Shown here one piece after another: positions 30,996 to 40,749 of a stretch of DNA of 64,000 nt. Position numbers and translations under genes: made by a program. Under the pieces are notes generated by a model that worked only from the letters and a program-made list of their open reading frames with translations, was not told the origin of the DNA and made no database searches. Every line of letters begins with the position of its first letter. Positions within the stretch are counted from its first letter, which is position 1. The DNA comes from Salirhabdus salicampi (GTDB lineage: Bacteria > Bacillota > Bacilli > Bacillales > Alkalibacillaceae), in contig NZ_JANBWE010000002.1 of assembly GCF_024259515.1 (NCBI RefSeq), positions 558,001-622,000 on the forward strand. Direction: 5' to 3'.

Positions 30996-31031
30996 AACCT
31001 CCTTTTTCTCTTAGTGTGAAAAAAGGAGGTT
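30996..31031 (-). other. 12-bp hairpin burying the lipoprotein-gene ribosome site; possible nadE terminator
   Basis: AACCTCCTTTTT (31020-31031) pairs perfectly with AAAAAGGAGGTT (30996-31007) on the minus strand around a 12-nt loop. It lies 30 nt after the nadE stop and is followed by TTTTCTT, so it can end nadE transcription and at the same time hide the GGAGG of the next gene. Confidence 0.75.
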
Positions 31032-31060
31032 CATATTAACCAAAAAATACAATGAATTTA

Positions 31061-31804
31061 TTAGGAAAATTTTGGTGGGCCACTTGGCATTCTACGTTTA
31101 TGTGCTGTTCTCTCGTGCATCTTTTCAATGATTTGTTTATCATTCACTGGAATTTCTTCGTCCTTTAAGTATTTATCAATTTGATCATATGTGACACCCA
31201 TTTCATTTTCATCCGTTTGGCCTTCCCAAAGTCCAGCACTTGGGGCTTTTTCAATAATTTCCTTTGGTACACCTAAAGCCTTAGCTAATTCCCTTACCTC
31301 GCCCTTCGTATAATTCATGATTGGTACTAAGTCTACCCCACCGTCACCATATTTTGTAAAGTATCCTGTATACCACTCCGCTGCATTGTCCGTTCCAACT
31401 ACCAAGTACTGGTAATTTGTTGCAACTGTATATAACGTACTCATTCGGAGACGTGCTCGCAAATTAGCGTCTGCCAGTTTAGCTTGCTTATCGTTCCAAT
31501 CTCCTGTTTGTTGTATAACCTGTGTAATAGTACTAAACATCGTTTCATGGGTATCAGTTAAATCAATGGTCGCATGATCAATGCCAGACCCTTCCACAAC
31601 TAAGTTTGCGTGTTGTGCATCTTTCGGGTTGCTTTTACAAGGCATAATTAAACCTAATGAATGGTCAGGCATTGCCCGTTTAATCAAATAAGCCACAACA
31701 GCGGAGTCTATCCCTCCACTTATTCCTACGATTAACCCTTTAACACCTGCTTCTTCTACTTGTGTTCGAAGCCAATTCGTTAAATAATCAATGTGCTTTT
31801 CCAT
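31061..31804 (-). CDS. nadE: Ammonia-dependent NAD synthetase
   Basis: Last step of NAD synthesis: deamido-NAD + ammonia + ATP. 247 residues, the short form without a glutaminase domain, so it uses free ammonia. The ATP-PPase loop SGGIDS is at 29-34; NLRARLRMSTLY and GTDNAAEWYTGYFTKYGDGG are substrate-binding segments of the family. ATG start behind GGGGAAGGG. B. subtilis has nadABC and niaR between safA and pheA in this neighbourhood; here they are missing and nadE stands on the other side of safA. Confidence 0.95.
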   Translation of the reverse strand: MEKHIDYLTNWLRTQVEEAGVKGLIVGISGGIDSAVVAYLIKRAMPDHSLGLIMPCKSNPKDAQHANLVVEGSGIDHATIDLTDTHETMFSTITQVIQQTGDWNDKQAKLADANLRARLRMSTLYTVATNYQYLVVGTDNAAEWYTGYFTKYGDGGVDLVPIMNYTKGEVRELAKALGVPKEIIEKAPSAGLWEGQTDENEMGVTYDQIDKYLKDEEIPVNDKQIIEKMHERTAHKRRMPSGPPKFS

Positions 31805-31838
31805 AATCCCTTCCCCTTCTATCCTTTATGATAATTAA

Positions 31839-32801
31839 TCATATCATAGAGTTCACTTCAGCAACAAATTCCATTCGACTTTGCCATTTTTCATCAAATT
31901 TTTGTATTGTTGGCCCAATTCTTCGTTTCTTGTTTTTTATCGCATACATCCATTCTCGTATTAGATCGTTAGGGAATAAAATGCCGTAGTAGAAATAACG
32001 ATTCCTCTCCAAAAGCCGTTGAAATATTTGATATCGTAAGAGAGTATAAACAGAAGCAGTTGGCTCATCCATGAAACGTTGCGCTAATTGGATCCATTCA
32101 TATTCGTAAGGGGAGGGTGACAATAAATCAAAGTCAATCATAAACACGTTGTGATTTTGAACAATGAAATTATGGGAAGCACAATCACCATGAATCCAAT
32201 ACCGCTTTTTCCTGGCTATCGATTCAAGTCTATGCCAGTTTAATTGCTCCATTTGCTCCAGGATGACATGACTATGCTTCACTATTTGCTCGTATAAGTC
32301 CAAGTATCCATAGTCATGGAACAAAGCCTTTGTTTTTATAAATTGCCTTAACCGTTTTTCCATTTTTTTTGAGAATGTTATCGGTTTACGGTATGTTGGA
32401 ACGACAATTCCTTGCACATCACGATGAAAAGTGGTTAACGTTCGAACCGCAAAGTCCCGGTTCTTCTCCTCCTTAAATGATAACGATTTCCCCTCAACCC
32501 AAGGTGTTAAACACCATAACTTTCCATCGTTTTCATCCATTAGCCAACGTTCTCCATTTAGAAACGGATGAAACGAGGTGATATATGACAAATTTTGAAC
32601 ATGTTGAAAGAATGACCACAATTGCTTTACTATGTTTTCGTTCTTATATCCTTTTAAAACCCATTGTTTGTTACCATCATCTAGTCGAATAACGTTATTC
32701 TTAATTCGTTTCAGTTTATAAACGTGAAAATCACCGTTTTCGGCTAAAAAATAACGGAGACGATTCTGAAACGAATCGTCCCTATTATTTATCCCCCTCA
32801 C
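31839..32801 (-). CDS. CotS-like phosphotransferase (kinase fold) next to safA
   Basis: 320 residues of the aminoglycoside-phosphotransferase/choline-kinase fold. The catalytic loop HGDCASHN (H204, D206, N211) and the metal site IDFD (D223, D225) are intact, with a candidate ATP lysine at K50 (QWVLKGYK). This resembles the spore-coat kinases CotS/CotI/YutH; the substrate is unknown. GTG start overlapping the safA stop (GTGA), so it is co-translated with safA, which suggests a mother-cell coat role. An antibiotic-resistance kinase is unlikely in this setting. Confidence 0.82.
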   Translation of the reverse strand: MRGINNRDDSFQNRLRYFLAENGDFHVYKLKRIKNNVIRLDDGNKQWVLKGYKNENIVKQLWSFFQHVQNLSYITSFHPFLNGERWLMDENDGKLWCLTPWVEGKSLSFKEEKNRDFAVRTLTTFHRDVQGIVVPTYRKPITFSKKMEKRLRQFIKTKALFHDYGYLDLYEQIVKHSHVILEQMEQLNWHRLESIARKKRYWIHGDCASHNFIVQNHNVFMIDFDLLSPSPYEYEWIQLAQRFMDEPTASVYTLLRYQIFQRLLERNRYFYYGILFPNDLIREWMYAIKNKKRRIGPTIQKFDEKWQSRMEFVAEVNSMI

Positions 32802-33820
32802 TCTTCATCTCTCACTGGATTTTGTTGAAAGTTTTGGTCCGGTTGCTGTGGCATTGGCTGTTGAAATTGCTGCCCTGGATACTGTGGCATTTGTTGCTGA
32901 AATTGCTGCCCTGGATACTGTGGCATTTGTTGCTGAAATTGCTGCCCTGGATGCTGTGGCATTTGTTGCTGGAATTGCTGTGGATAAAAACCGTCCCCAT
33001 GGTACCCTGGTTGTGTTTGATAATAACTTTGTGGCGGGCTCATCGGAAATTGTTGCTGATATTGTTGAGAAGGGATGTTCTGTTGAAATGGAGATCCCAT
33101 TTGTTGTTGACCTTGACCTTGCTGAACATTTGATTTTTGTTGAGGGTATTCAACTTTATCAGGCATCTTAGGTAACTCAAACTTTTTAGAAGTATCATCA
33201 ACAAATGGTAAAAAACCCTTATCCTCTTCCTGTGCATATGGCTGTTGGAATTGCTGCGGGTTCATATGTTGCTGAAACTGCTGTGGCATTTGTTGCTGGA
33301 ACTGTGGCGGCATTTGTTGCATTTGTTGTGGCATCTTATGACCAAGGCCTTGCATATGTCCTTGTGATGGATTACCAAAAAAATACGGTTGCATAAATGG
33401 AACAGTAGGAAATGATTTATCTGTCATATGATCATCCTTTGGAAATGGCGGCATTTGCGGGAAGTTTACTTTATCGTCCTTGTTTTCTTTATCATCATTC
33501 TTCATACTACCATTCTTACCGCTATATGGTTTCATTTCTTTATCAAACATATCACCACGATTATCATCTTCTTTAATAACAGGCATTGGTTTTGGTGAAT
33601 CGTCCTTATACGGGTGTTCCGCATGATTACACGTTTCCTGTTCATCTACTTCCTTGCGGACAGGTTTTGTTACAGTAGGGATTTTCAACTTCATACCAGC
33701 CATAATCTGTTCCGGGTCTGATAGTTGCGCATTCATTTCTTTCAATGTATCAACATCTACACCATACTTTTGAGCAATTTTAAACAGCGTATCTCCTCGT
33801 TGTACAACATGAATCTTCAC
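32798..33820 (-). CDS. safA: SafA, LysM spore-coat morphogenetic protein
   Basis: Inner-coat scaffold that binds cortex peptidoglycan and SpoVID. 340 residues. One LysM domain at 2-48 (HVVQRGDTLFKIAQKYGV), then an acidic/lysine-rich linker, then a long Gln/Pro/Met-rich tail with repeats of GQQFQQQMPQYP; two of the 36-bp units (32881-32916 and 32917-32952) are identical, flanked by two diverged ones. GTG start 8 nt after AAAGGAG. A kinase-like gene follows with a 4-nt overlap; SpoVID is encoded 23 kb away. The tail is expected to be crosslinked by transglutaminase Tgl in B. subtilis; here this is inferred from the many Gln and Lys. Confidence 0.92.
   Translation of the reverse strand: MKIHVVQRGDTLFKIAQKYGVDVDTLKEMNAQLSDPEQIMAGMKLKIPTVTKPVRKEVDEQETCNHAEHPYKDDSPKPMPVIKEDDNRGDMFDKEMKPYSGKNGSMKNDDKENKDDKVNFPQMPPFPKDDHMTDKSFPTVPFMQPYFFGNPSQGHMQGLGHKMPQQMQQMPPQFQQQMPQQFQQHMNPQQFQQPYAQEEDKGFLPFVDDTSKKFELPKMPDKVEYPQQKSNVQQGQGQQQMGSPFQQNIPSQQYQQQFPMSPPQSYYQTQPGYHGDGFYPQQFQQQMPQHPGQQFQQQMPQYPGQQFQQQMPQYPGQQFQQPMPQQPDQNFQQNPVRDEE
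32845..32988 (-). repeat. 36-bp tandem repeats in safA
   Basis: Four units: 32845-32880, 32881-32916, 32917-32952 and 32953-32988. The two middle ones are identical; the outer two differ at several bases. Each encodes 12 residues rich in Gln, so copy number can change without frame loss. Confidence 0.9.
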
Positions 33821-33928
33821 GGGTATTGCTCCTTTCTATTTCAATTTCACATTTTTTCGATTCCATATCAATATCAACATATGCACAGTTTTCAAAATGT
33901 TGAGCCATATGACTATTTTTTGTCTACG

Positions 33929-33968
33929 AAAAAAGGTTTCAGTGTCCTAAGACACTGAAACCTTTTTT
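33929..33968. terminator. Terminator containing the pheA stop codon
   Basis: AAAAAAGGTTTCAGTGTC and its full complement, 18 bp with a 4-nt loop and T-runs on both strands. The TAG of pheA lies in the loop. On the other strand no gene needs it. Confidence 0.9.
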
Positions 33969-34834
33969 AACATTTGTTCACTTAACGTATACGTTGAGTA
34001 GCTACCTAATATGCGTGTTTTACATCCAAGAGCCTCTAACTCCGATTGTACTCCCGGGAAGAGGACTTGATCATAGGGCTGATTCACATCAATAATAAAG
34101 AAATAATTGCCTAACCCGGTTTTCATTGGACGTGATTCAATTTTGGACAAATTCATTTTTCGCCATGAAAACGCCGACAATACTTGATGTAGTGCCCCTG
34201 CATAGTCGCGTGGTAGCGTAACAAGCACTGTTGTCTTTTCCCCTTGAGGAGTGATATTCACATTCGGTAACGAACGTTTTTCCTTTTTTAATACCGCAAA
34301 CCGTGTATGGTTATTTGGATAATCGTGAACCGATTCTTGTAATATGTTTAGGCCATATTCTGAAACAGCCAATTTATTCCCAATTGCTGCTACCGGTTCT
34401 CCATTCGACTCCATAATAAATTGGGCCGCTTCAGCCGTTGAAGACATATCTTTAATGGTGGCATTCGGTAAGTTTCTATGAATAAACTGATGACATTGGG
34501 CAATAGCTTGTGTATGTGAATATACCATTTTAATATCTGATAAGTTACCTTTAAACGATGGATGTACAAGTAATTGTTGCTGAATGGGTAACACAATTTC
34601 CGCTACGATAGGTACTTCTACATGATGGATTAAATAGTCTAGGGTGATGTGAACCGAGCCTTCAATTGCATTTTCCAACGGTACAACCGCTACATCCACT
34701 TCGTCATCGTTTAAAGCATCGATACACGCCGGTATCGTCTTATATTCAATTTTTTCCCCTTCATGAAAGAGACCGTCCACTGCCATCTTCGTAAACGTCC
34801 CTTTAGGTCCTAAGTAACCGATTTTCTCATTCAC
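33947..34834 (-). CDS. pheA: Prephenate dehydratase
   Basis: Prephenate to phenylpyruvate in phenylalanine synthesis. 295 residues: periplasmic-binding-protein-like catalytic domain (YLGPKGTFTKMA near 7-18, and the TRF motif at 177-179), then a regulatory ACT domain with the Phe-binding ESRP at 233-236. GTG start 9 nt after GGGAGG. Follows pheB, as in B. subtilis. Confidence 0.96.
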   Translation of the reverse strand: MNEKIGYLGPKGTFTKMAVDGLFHEGEKIEYKTIPACIDALNDDEVDVAVVPLENAIEGSVHITLDYLIHHVEVPIVAEIVLPIQQQLLVHPSFKGNLSDIKMVYSHTQAIAQCHQFIHRNLPNATIKDMSSTAEAAQFIMESNGEPVAAIGNKLAVSEYGLNILQESVHDYPNNHTRFAVLKKEKRSLPNVNITPQGEKTTVLVTLPRDYAGALHQVLSAFSWRKMNLSKIESRPMKTGLGNYFFIIDVNQPYDQVLFPGVQSELEALGCKTRILGSYSTYTLSEQMLKKVSVS

Positions 34835-34853
34835 AACAAATATCCTCCCTGTA

Positions 34854-35303
34854 TTATGCGCCTGAACTTAACACCTCTACGCGGATGACAAATTCCAGTT
34901 TTTTTAAATTTTGGAGTAGCTGCTCAATATTCACCCTCATCATAGATGTGTTCATCGATAATGTTACATTCGCTTTTCCTTGTAGCGGTATCGTTTGGTG
35001 AATCGTTAAAACGTTACATCCTGCGTCCGCTACCGTTGATAAAAGCTTTGCTAACGTACCGGTTCTATCTTCCAGGTGAAAAAAAAGCGTAATCATTTTC
35101 TCTTTGACCATAGCTTGGAATGGGAATACGGTATCTTTATATTTATAGAAAGCACTACGACTTAAATCTACCTTTTGTACCGCTTCAAATACGGAATTCA
35201 CTTTTCCTTGTTCGAGCAACGCTTTTACTTCCAATGTCTTTTTCATTGACTCCGGTAGAACGTCGCTCCGAACTAAGTAAAACTTTTCATCCAACTCTTT
35301 CAT
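34854..35303 (-). CDS. pheB: ACT-domain protein PheB
   Basis: 149 residues: an N-terminal helical DNA-binding-like part ([23 protein letters not shown]) and a C-terminal ACT domain (about 68-147, [18 protein letters not shown]). Named PheB (YsxC region ACT protein) for its place before pheA; the biochemical role is not settled and it is not a second chorismate mutase by sequence. Probably an amino-acid-responsive regulator. Obg is upstream with a 20-nt gap. Confidence 0.9.
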   Translation of the reverse strand: MKELDEKFYLVRSDVLPESMKKTLEVKALLEQGKVNSVFEAVQKVDLSRSAFYKYKDTVFPFQAMVKEKMITLFFHLEDRTGTLAKLLSTVADAGCNVLTIHQTIPLQGKANVTLSMNTSMMRVNIEQLLQNLKKLEFVIRVEVLSSGA

Positions 35304-35323
35304 AACCTTATTCCCCTTTGTTC

Positions 35324-36607
<1,284 letters not shown>

Positions 36608-36667
36608 TTACACCTCTACTTTTAAAGGAAACTTCATGATGATATTCTTCCACACTATTGTGCAAAA

Positions 36668-37195
36668 TTACTTATTGACGAGTTCTTTTTGAAACGAGAA
36701 TGTGACATTACACTTCTCTTCGGTTACATGTACATCTTGAACAAAATTTATTTTATCCAAATGTTGGTGACATTCTGTTATATTTACAAAAGAACCGGTA
36801 AATGTAACGTTTATGTTTCCTTTTTCCTCTATAATGATCATTCCTTCATATAACTGATCCGCTTTCACATGTGCTTCCAATGTACTAATTAGCTGTTCAA
36901 AGGCATCACAGATACCTATGTCCTTTTCGGTTAACGGATCTACTTGTTCACTAACTTGATATTGAATCTGAAATTGATTATAAGTCCAATTAAATTGCAA
37001 CAACCATAGAAAGAAATGTGGGCATTGTAACCTCGTTAATTTTCTTTCTTCATGTGCTTTATGAATAATCGTTGTAACGATGTCATTCACCTTATCGAGT
37101 TTCCCCATAGAAGCGTATCCTTTAACGAGCTGTATATCATTTAACACGTCGTGACGATAATGGTTAATAACATCTATTACTTCCTTTCTCTCCAT
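36668..37195 (-). CDS. spo0B: Spo0B sporulation phosphotransferase
   Basis: Passes phosphate from Spo0F to Spo0A in the sporulation phosphorelay. 175 residues: a two-helix hairpin (SPOB_a) with the phospho-accepting histidine in HYRHDVLNDIQ (H15), and an ATPase-like C-terminal domain that does not bind ATP. Sequence divergence is high in this family, so identity rests on the HDxxN motif and on the position just before obg. ATG start behind AAGGGGCGG. Confidence 0.9.
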   Translation of the reverse strand: MERKEVIDVINHYRHDVLNDIQLVKGYASMGKLDKVNDIVTTIIHKAHEERKLTRLQCPHFFLWLLQFNWTYNQFQIQYQVSEQVDPLTEKDIGICDAFEQLISTLEAHVKADQLYEGMIIIEEKGNINVTFTGSFVNITECHQHLDKINFVQDVHVTEEKCNVTFSFQKELVNK

Positions 37196-37300
37196 ACTAC
37201 CCGCCCCTTATTTGATAGTAATGAAAATTATAGCAAACTTTTCGAAATAACTGAAATAGAACTTAACAAAAATCATTATGTATCACCGTTTCATACCATA

Positions 37301-37336
37301 AAAAAAGTTCTAACCCATCGGGTTAGAACTTTTCTT
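37301..37336 (-). terminator. Terminator of the rplU-prp-rpmA operon
   Basis: AAGTTCTAACCC / GGGTTAGAACTT stem with a 3-nt loop and a long T-run on the minus strand. Confidence 0.92.
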
Positions 37337-37345
37337 TTTACAAGC

Positions 37346-37651
<306 letters not shown>

Positions 37652-37663
37652 TCATGTTTACAG

Positions 37664-37990
37664 TTATTGAATCTTTATATATTGACCATAGTCACGTTCA
37701 ATCGTTTCTAAGGCAACAACCATACCCTCCAGCAAATGTTGCGCTTTTGTATACACTTCCTGACTCATGTTCAGCGGAAGCTGTACTTTTAAATATCCTC
37801 CTTCGCCACCTTGTTCAATGGCTGGCTCGATATGACAAAGCTTTATAATTGCATTTACTGCTCCGAAGGATACGGCGGATACACCGGCACAAACGAGGTC
37901 ATGTCCATATGGACCGCTCTCTGCATGGCCAGTAATTTCAAAGGATTGAATATCTTGCATTTCATTTCGATAGACTCGAACTTGAATCAT
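37664..37990 (-). CDS. prp: Ribosomal-processing cysteine protease Prp
   Basis: Cuts the N-terminal leader of L27, a step shown to be essential in Staphylococcus aureus. 108 residues with catalytic H22 (ITGHAESG) and C34 (DLVCAGVSA). It lies between rplU and rpmA, always with the L27 that carries the leader. B. subtilis name ysxB. Confidence 0.95.
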   Translation of the reverse strand: MIQVRVYRNEMQDIQSFEITGHAESGPYGHDLVCAGVSAVSFGAVNAIIKLCHIEPAIEQGGEGGYLKVQLPLNMSQEVYTKAQHLLEGMVVALETIERDYGQYIKIQ

Positions 37991-38001
37991 ATAATTAATC
38001 C

Positions 38002-38310
38002 TTATGCGTTAATTTTGTCGATCGTCACTTTTGTGTAAGGTTGACGATGACCTTGTTTACGCTTGTAGTTCTTTTTCGGCTTATATTTGAACACCGTAAT
38101 TTTTTTAGCGCGGCCTTGTTTTTCAACTTTTGCCGTTACCGTTGCACCTTCTACGTAAGGTGAACCAACTTTCACGTCTTCGCCACCAACTAAAACAACT
38201 TTATCGAATGTTACAGTTTCACCGTCACCAGCGTCTACTTTTTCGATGTAAACAGCTTGACCTTCTTCAACTTTTACTTGTTTACCACCAGTTTCAATAA
38301 TTGCGTACAT
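38002..38310 (-). CDS. rplU: 50S ribosomal protein L21
   Basis: 102 residues, [17 protein letters not shown] at the start and [22 protein letters not shown] at the end (in part). ATG 6 nt after AGAGGAGGTGC. A frame extension of 20 codons upstream lies in the leader RNA and is rejected. First gene of rplU-prp-rpmA, under the L21 leader. Confidence 0.98.
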   Translation of the reverse strand: MYAIIETGGKQVKVEEGQAVYIEKVDAGDGETVTFDKVVLVGGEDVKVGSPYVEGATVTAKVEKQGRAKKITVFKYKPKKNYKRKQGHRQPYTKVTIDKINA

Positions 38311-38414
38311 GACTTGCACCTCCTCTATATACTCAGACTCGCCATACAGGTACTTCCTTTGAAGTTTCATAACCTGTTCTGCGCGGTTGTAGCAGCGGGT
38401 GCTACAAACATAAC
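38311..38414 (-). promoter_or_regulatory. L21 leader RNA (autoregulatory)
   Basis: Leader between the promoter and rplU. It can form GTAGCA...TGCTAC (38389-38405) and a longer hairpin CAGGT...ACCTG with an inner ACTTC/GGAAGT (38347-38376), as described for L21 leaders of Firmicutes, where L21 is thought to control its own operon. The binding partner is not proven here. Confidence 0.75.
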
Positions 38415-38420
38415 ATTAAA

Positions 38421-38450
38421 ATACTATCATGAGTTAGAAAAGTTTGTCAA
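38421..38450 (-). promoter_or_regulatory. Sigma-A promoter of rplU-prp-rpmA
   Basis: TTGACA and TAGTAT on the minus strand with an 18-nt spacer; it overlaps the end of the rng coding region, so the ribosomal operon has its own start. Confidence 0.75.
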
Positions 38451-39870
38451 TGTCTTCATTGATTTGATTATTTTCTAACCCTATAAACTTTACCACATAT
38501 GGGCGATTTTCTAAAGAGGTTTGGCGCACAAATACGGATTTTTTTAGTAGTTGCTTAAGTTTCGGTAAATTCACCCTAGACATAAACAGCTCGAGTACTT
38601 CCGGGCGCATATCTACAAGGAATGCCTCATAGTCACTGTTGCGATATGAAAGTAATTCTCTTTCTAATTTATAGGCATGTGACAATATGTTCCATTGCCT
38701 ATCATTCACGGGTTGTTCATAAATTGACATGAGGTCTAAGCCTTGGCGTTTCCGAGTCATCTCTAAAATTCCTAAGCGGGTAAATCCTAAAATTTCACAA
38801 TGTAAAGGATCCCTTGCTGCTTCGGACTTCAGACAGGATATGATATCTTCCTTATCCCGATCTGACTTCATATCAATAAAATCAATTAAAATAATACCTG
38901 AAATATTCCGTAATCTTACTTGATTCATAATCTCTTCTGCTGCTAACAAGTTTGCTTTTTTAGCAGTGTCATATTTGTTCCCTCTCCCGCTAAAAGACGA
39001 ACTGTTCACATCGTAAACAGTAAGAGCTTCCGTACGGTCAATCACAATCTCAACTCCGGAAGATAATTTAACATGACGTTTCGTCAGTTGTTCAATTATA
39101 GAATCAAACGTATACGGAATATCCTGTGTAAAACGGTGTGACCACCTTATTTTATGAGCTAAATTCGGAAACATTTCCTTCATGTTTGCCGCCGTTGATG
39201 TTTCATCAAATATAAGTTCGTCTGCATGAAACCCAAATTTGCGGATAAATCGTAAAGGAATATCGTCATCCTCAAAGAGTTTCACAGGCGCTTTTTTATC
39301 CTTGGCCTCATGTAGAAGTAATTCCCATTTCCGCCGTAACAAGTCTAATTCAGCCGCTTGTTCCTCTTCATTTAGTTGCAATGCAGATGTCCGAACAATC
39401 ACCCCTTCTTCATGTTGCAACCATTTTTCAATTGACACTGTAAAATGATTTTGATCTGCACCTTTTATTTTTTTCGATACAGCAATGTAGTTCCCTTGCG
39501 GCAAATAAACAAACCCAAGTCCCGGTAACGTCACATTATTCGTTACTTGTGCCCCTTTATTACCAATTGGGTCCTTTATCACTTGCACAAACATATCCAT
39601 GCCTTCATGGATTAATTTTTCAATTGGAAGGTGACGATTCTTTCTCGCCTGGGGAATCTCCTTTTTCGGTAAAAAGGCAAGTCGCTTTTCCCCTAAATCA
39701 ACAAAGGCTGCTTGTAAACTGTGTTCCACCTTACGTACGCGCCCTTTGTATATATTTCCAACTAGCGATTGTTGTTCTGGCCGGCTTACGTGAATTTGCT
39801 CTAATTGTTCGTTATTCATGAGTAATGCGAATTTCTCTGTTGTAGTTGTTTGTATATAGATCGTTTTCAT
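38434..39870 (-). CDS. rng: Ribonuclease E/G family protein
   Basis: Endoribonuclease for RNA processing and decay. 478 residues: S1 RNA-binding domain (about 36-125), then the RNase E/G catalytic core with metal aspartates D287 (VYDVNSSSFSG) and D330 (ILIDFIDM), and MTRKRQG near the C-terminus. It lacks the long RNase E tail, so it is the RNase G-like form. B. subtilis 168 has no RNase E/G, while many other Bacillaceae keep it at this place. ATG start behind GGAGAG; 3 nt after spoIVFB. Confidence 0.95.
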   Translation of the reverse strand: MKTIYIQTTTTEKFALLMNNEQLEQIHVSRPEQQSLVGNIYKGRVRKVEHSLQAAFVDLGEKRLAFLPKKEIPQARKNRHLPIEKLIHEGMDMFVQVIKDPIGNKGAQVTNNVTLPGLGFVYLPQGNYIAVSKKIKGADQNHFTVSIEKWLQHEEGVIVRTSALQLNEEEQAAELDLLRRKWELLLHEAKDKKAPVKLFEDDDIPLRFIRKFGFHADELIFDETSTAANMKEMFPNLAHKIRWSHRFTQDIPYTFDSIIEQLTKRHVKLSSGVEIVIDRTEALTVYDVNSSSFSGRGNKYDTAKKANLLAAEEIMNQVRLRNISGIILIDFIDMKSDRDKEDIISCLKSEAARDPLHCEILGFTRLGILEMTRKRQGLDLMSIYEQPVNDRQWNILSHAYKLERELLSYRNSDYEAFLVDMRPEVLELFMSRVNLPKLKQLLKKSVFVRQTSLENRPYVVKFIGLENNQINEDIDKLF

Positions 39871-39873
39871 CGT

Positions 39874-40749
39874 TTATCTCTCCGTTTTATCTTGCCATTT
39901 CGCTATTGATCCCATCGGAATATTAGGTTGTTGTTGATTAAAATACGCATCCAAACAAGACTGTTCATCAACGGTTACGAGCCGTTCCCCAACAGGAATG
40001 ACAAATTGGTGATAACAACCTTTTCTTAAACCCGATAACGTTCGGTACACTGTAATATGTGGAGGGAGTTTATTTTTTAACATTTTATATCCCTCATAAT
40101 TCGTACGGTTTTGTCTAGCCATTAAATGGCGTATAAAGACAAACTTTCGCCTATTCCATTCTATCCGATTTTCCAACAGAAGAAAAATCGCCAACAAAAC
40201 AGTATGCAATGTCCCCCATCCTTCCATGATGGCCAGAGACAAACCGATGATAACAGTCATGACGGAAAATATGATTGTCCAATCCATTGCTTTTTGAAAC
40301 GGCAGAAATTGGGAAAATAGTAAGAAACATAGTTTCCCACCGTCTAACGGGTAGATTGGAATTAAGTTAAACAATAACAGTACAATATTATAATGAACAG
40401 CAAATTGAATAAGATCTGGCGAAAGCAGTCCAAAGCCGTTTGAATAGATTAGAAAAAAATGAATCCAAATATGTTGAACTGGTCCAGCTAAAACAACGTA
40501 CAGCTCCTCTCGATTAGGGCGACTGAAATAATCATCCGTCTCCATGACCCCTCCAAAGGGCCAAAACATCACCTTCCGAATACGCCAGCGAAAAAAAAGA
40601 GCCATACTAAGATGGCCGAACTCATGAATCACCACAATTGTAAAAATGATGATCATTTCCATAAATGAACCTGTAATAAATGCGAGGAAAAACAAACCAA
40701 ATAATAGAGGGTGAATATGAAAAACGGAATTTCGTTTACGGTTGGTCAT
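39874..40749 (-). CDS. spoIVFB: SpoIVFB, intramembrane metalloprotease
   Basis: Site-2 protease in the outer forespore membrane that matures pro-sigma-K. About 291 residues. The zinc motif HEFGH is at 42-46 in a membrane helix; the third ligand lies in NLIPIYPLDGGK (D136). The C-terminal part (about 200-290) is the ATP-sensing CBS-like domain. Starts at ATG with AAAGGTG upstream; a TTG one codon before is also possible. Overlaps spoIVFA by 14 bp. Confidence 0.93.
   Translation of the reverse strand: MTNRKRNSVFHIHPLLFGLFFLAFITGSFMEMIIIFTIVVIHEFGHLSMALFFRWRIRKVMFWPFGGVMETDDYFSRPNREELYVVLAGPVQHIWIHFFLIYSNGFGLLSPDLIQFAVHYNIVLLLFNLIPIYPLDGGKLCFLLFSQFLPFQKAMDWTIIFSVMTVIIGLSLAIMEGWGTLHTVLLAIFLLLENRIEWNRRKFVFIRHLMARQNRTNYEGYKMLKNKLPPHITVYRTLSGLRKGCYHQFVIPVGERLVTVDEQSCLDAYFNQQQPNIPMGSIAKWQDKTER

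Noticed and set aside
32845-32988. Direct repeats considered as a CRISPR array
   Set aside because: Units are adjacent with no spacers and are in frame in safA; no cas genes nearby.
32822-33396. Hydrophobic/Leu-Ala-rich + strand frames opposite safA
   Set aside because: They are the antisense image of Gln codons in the safA repeats; no ribosome sites.
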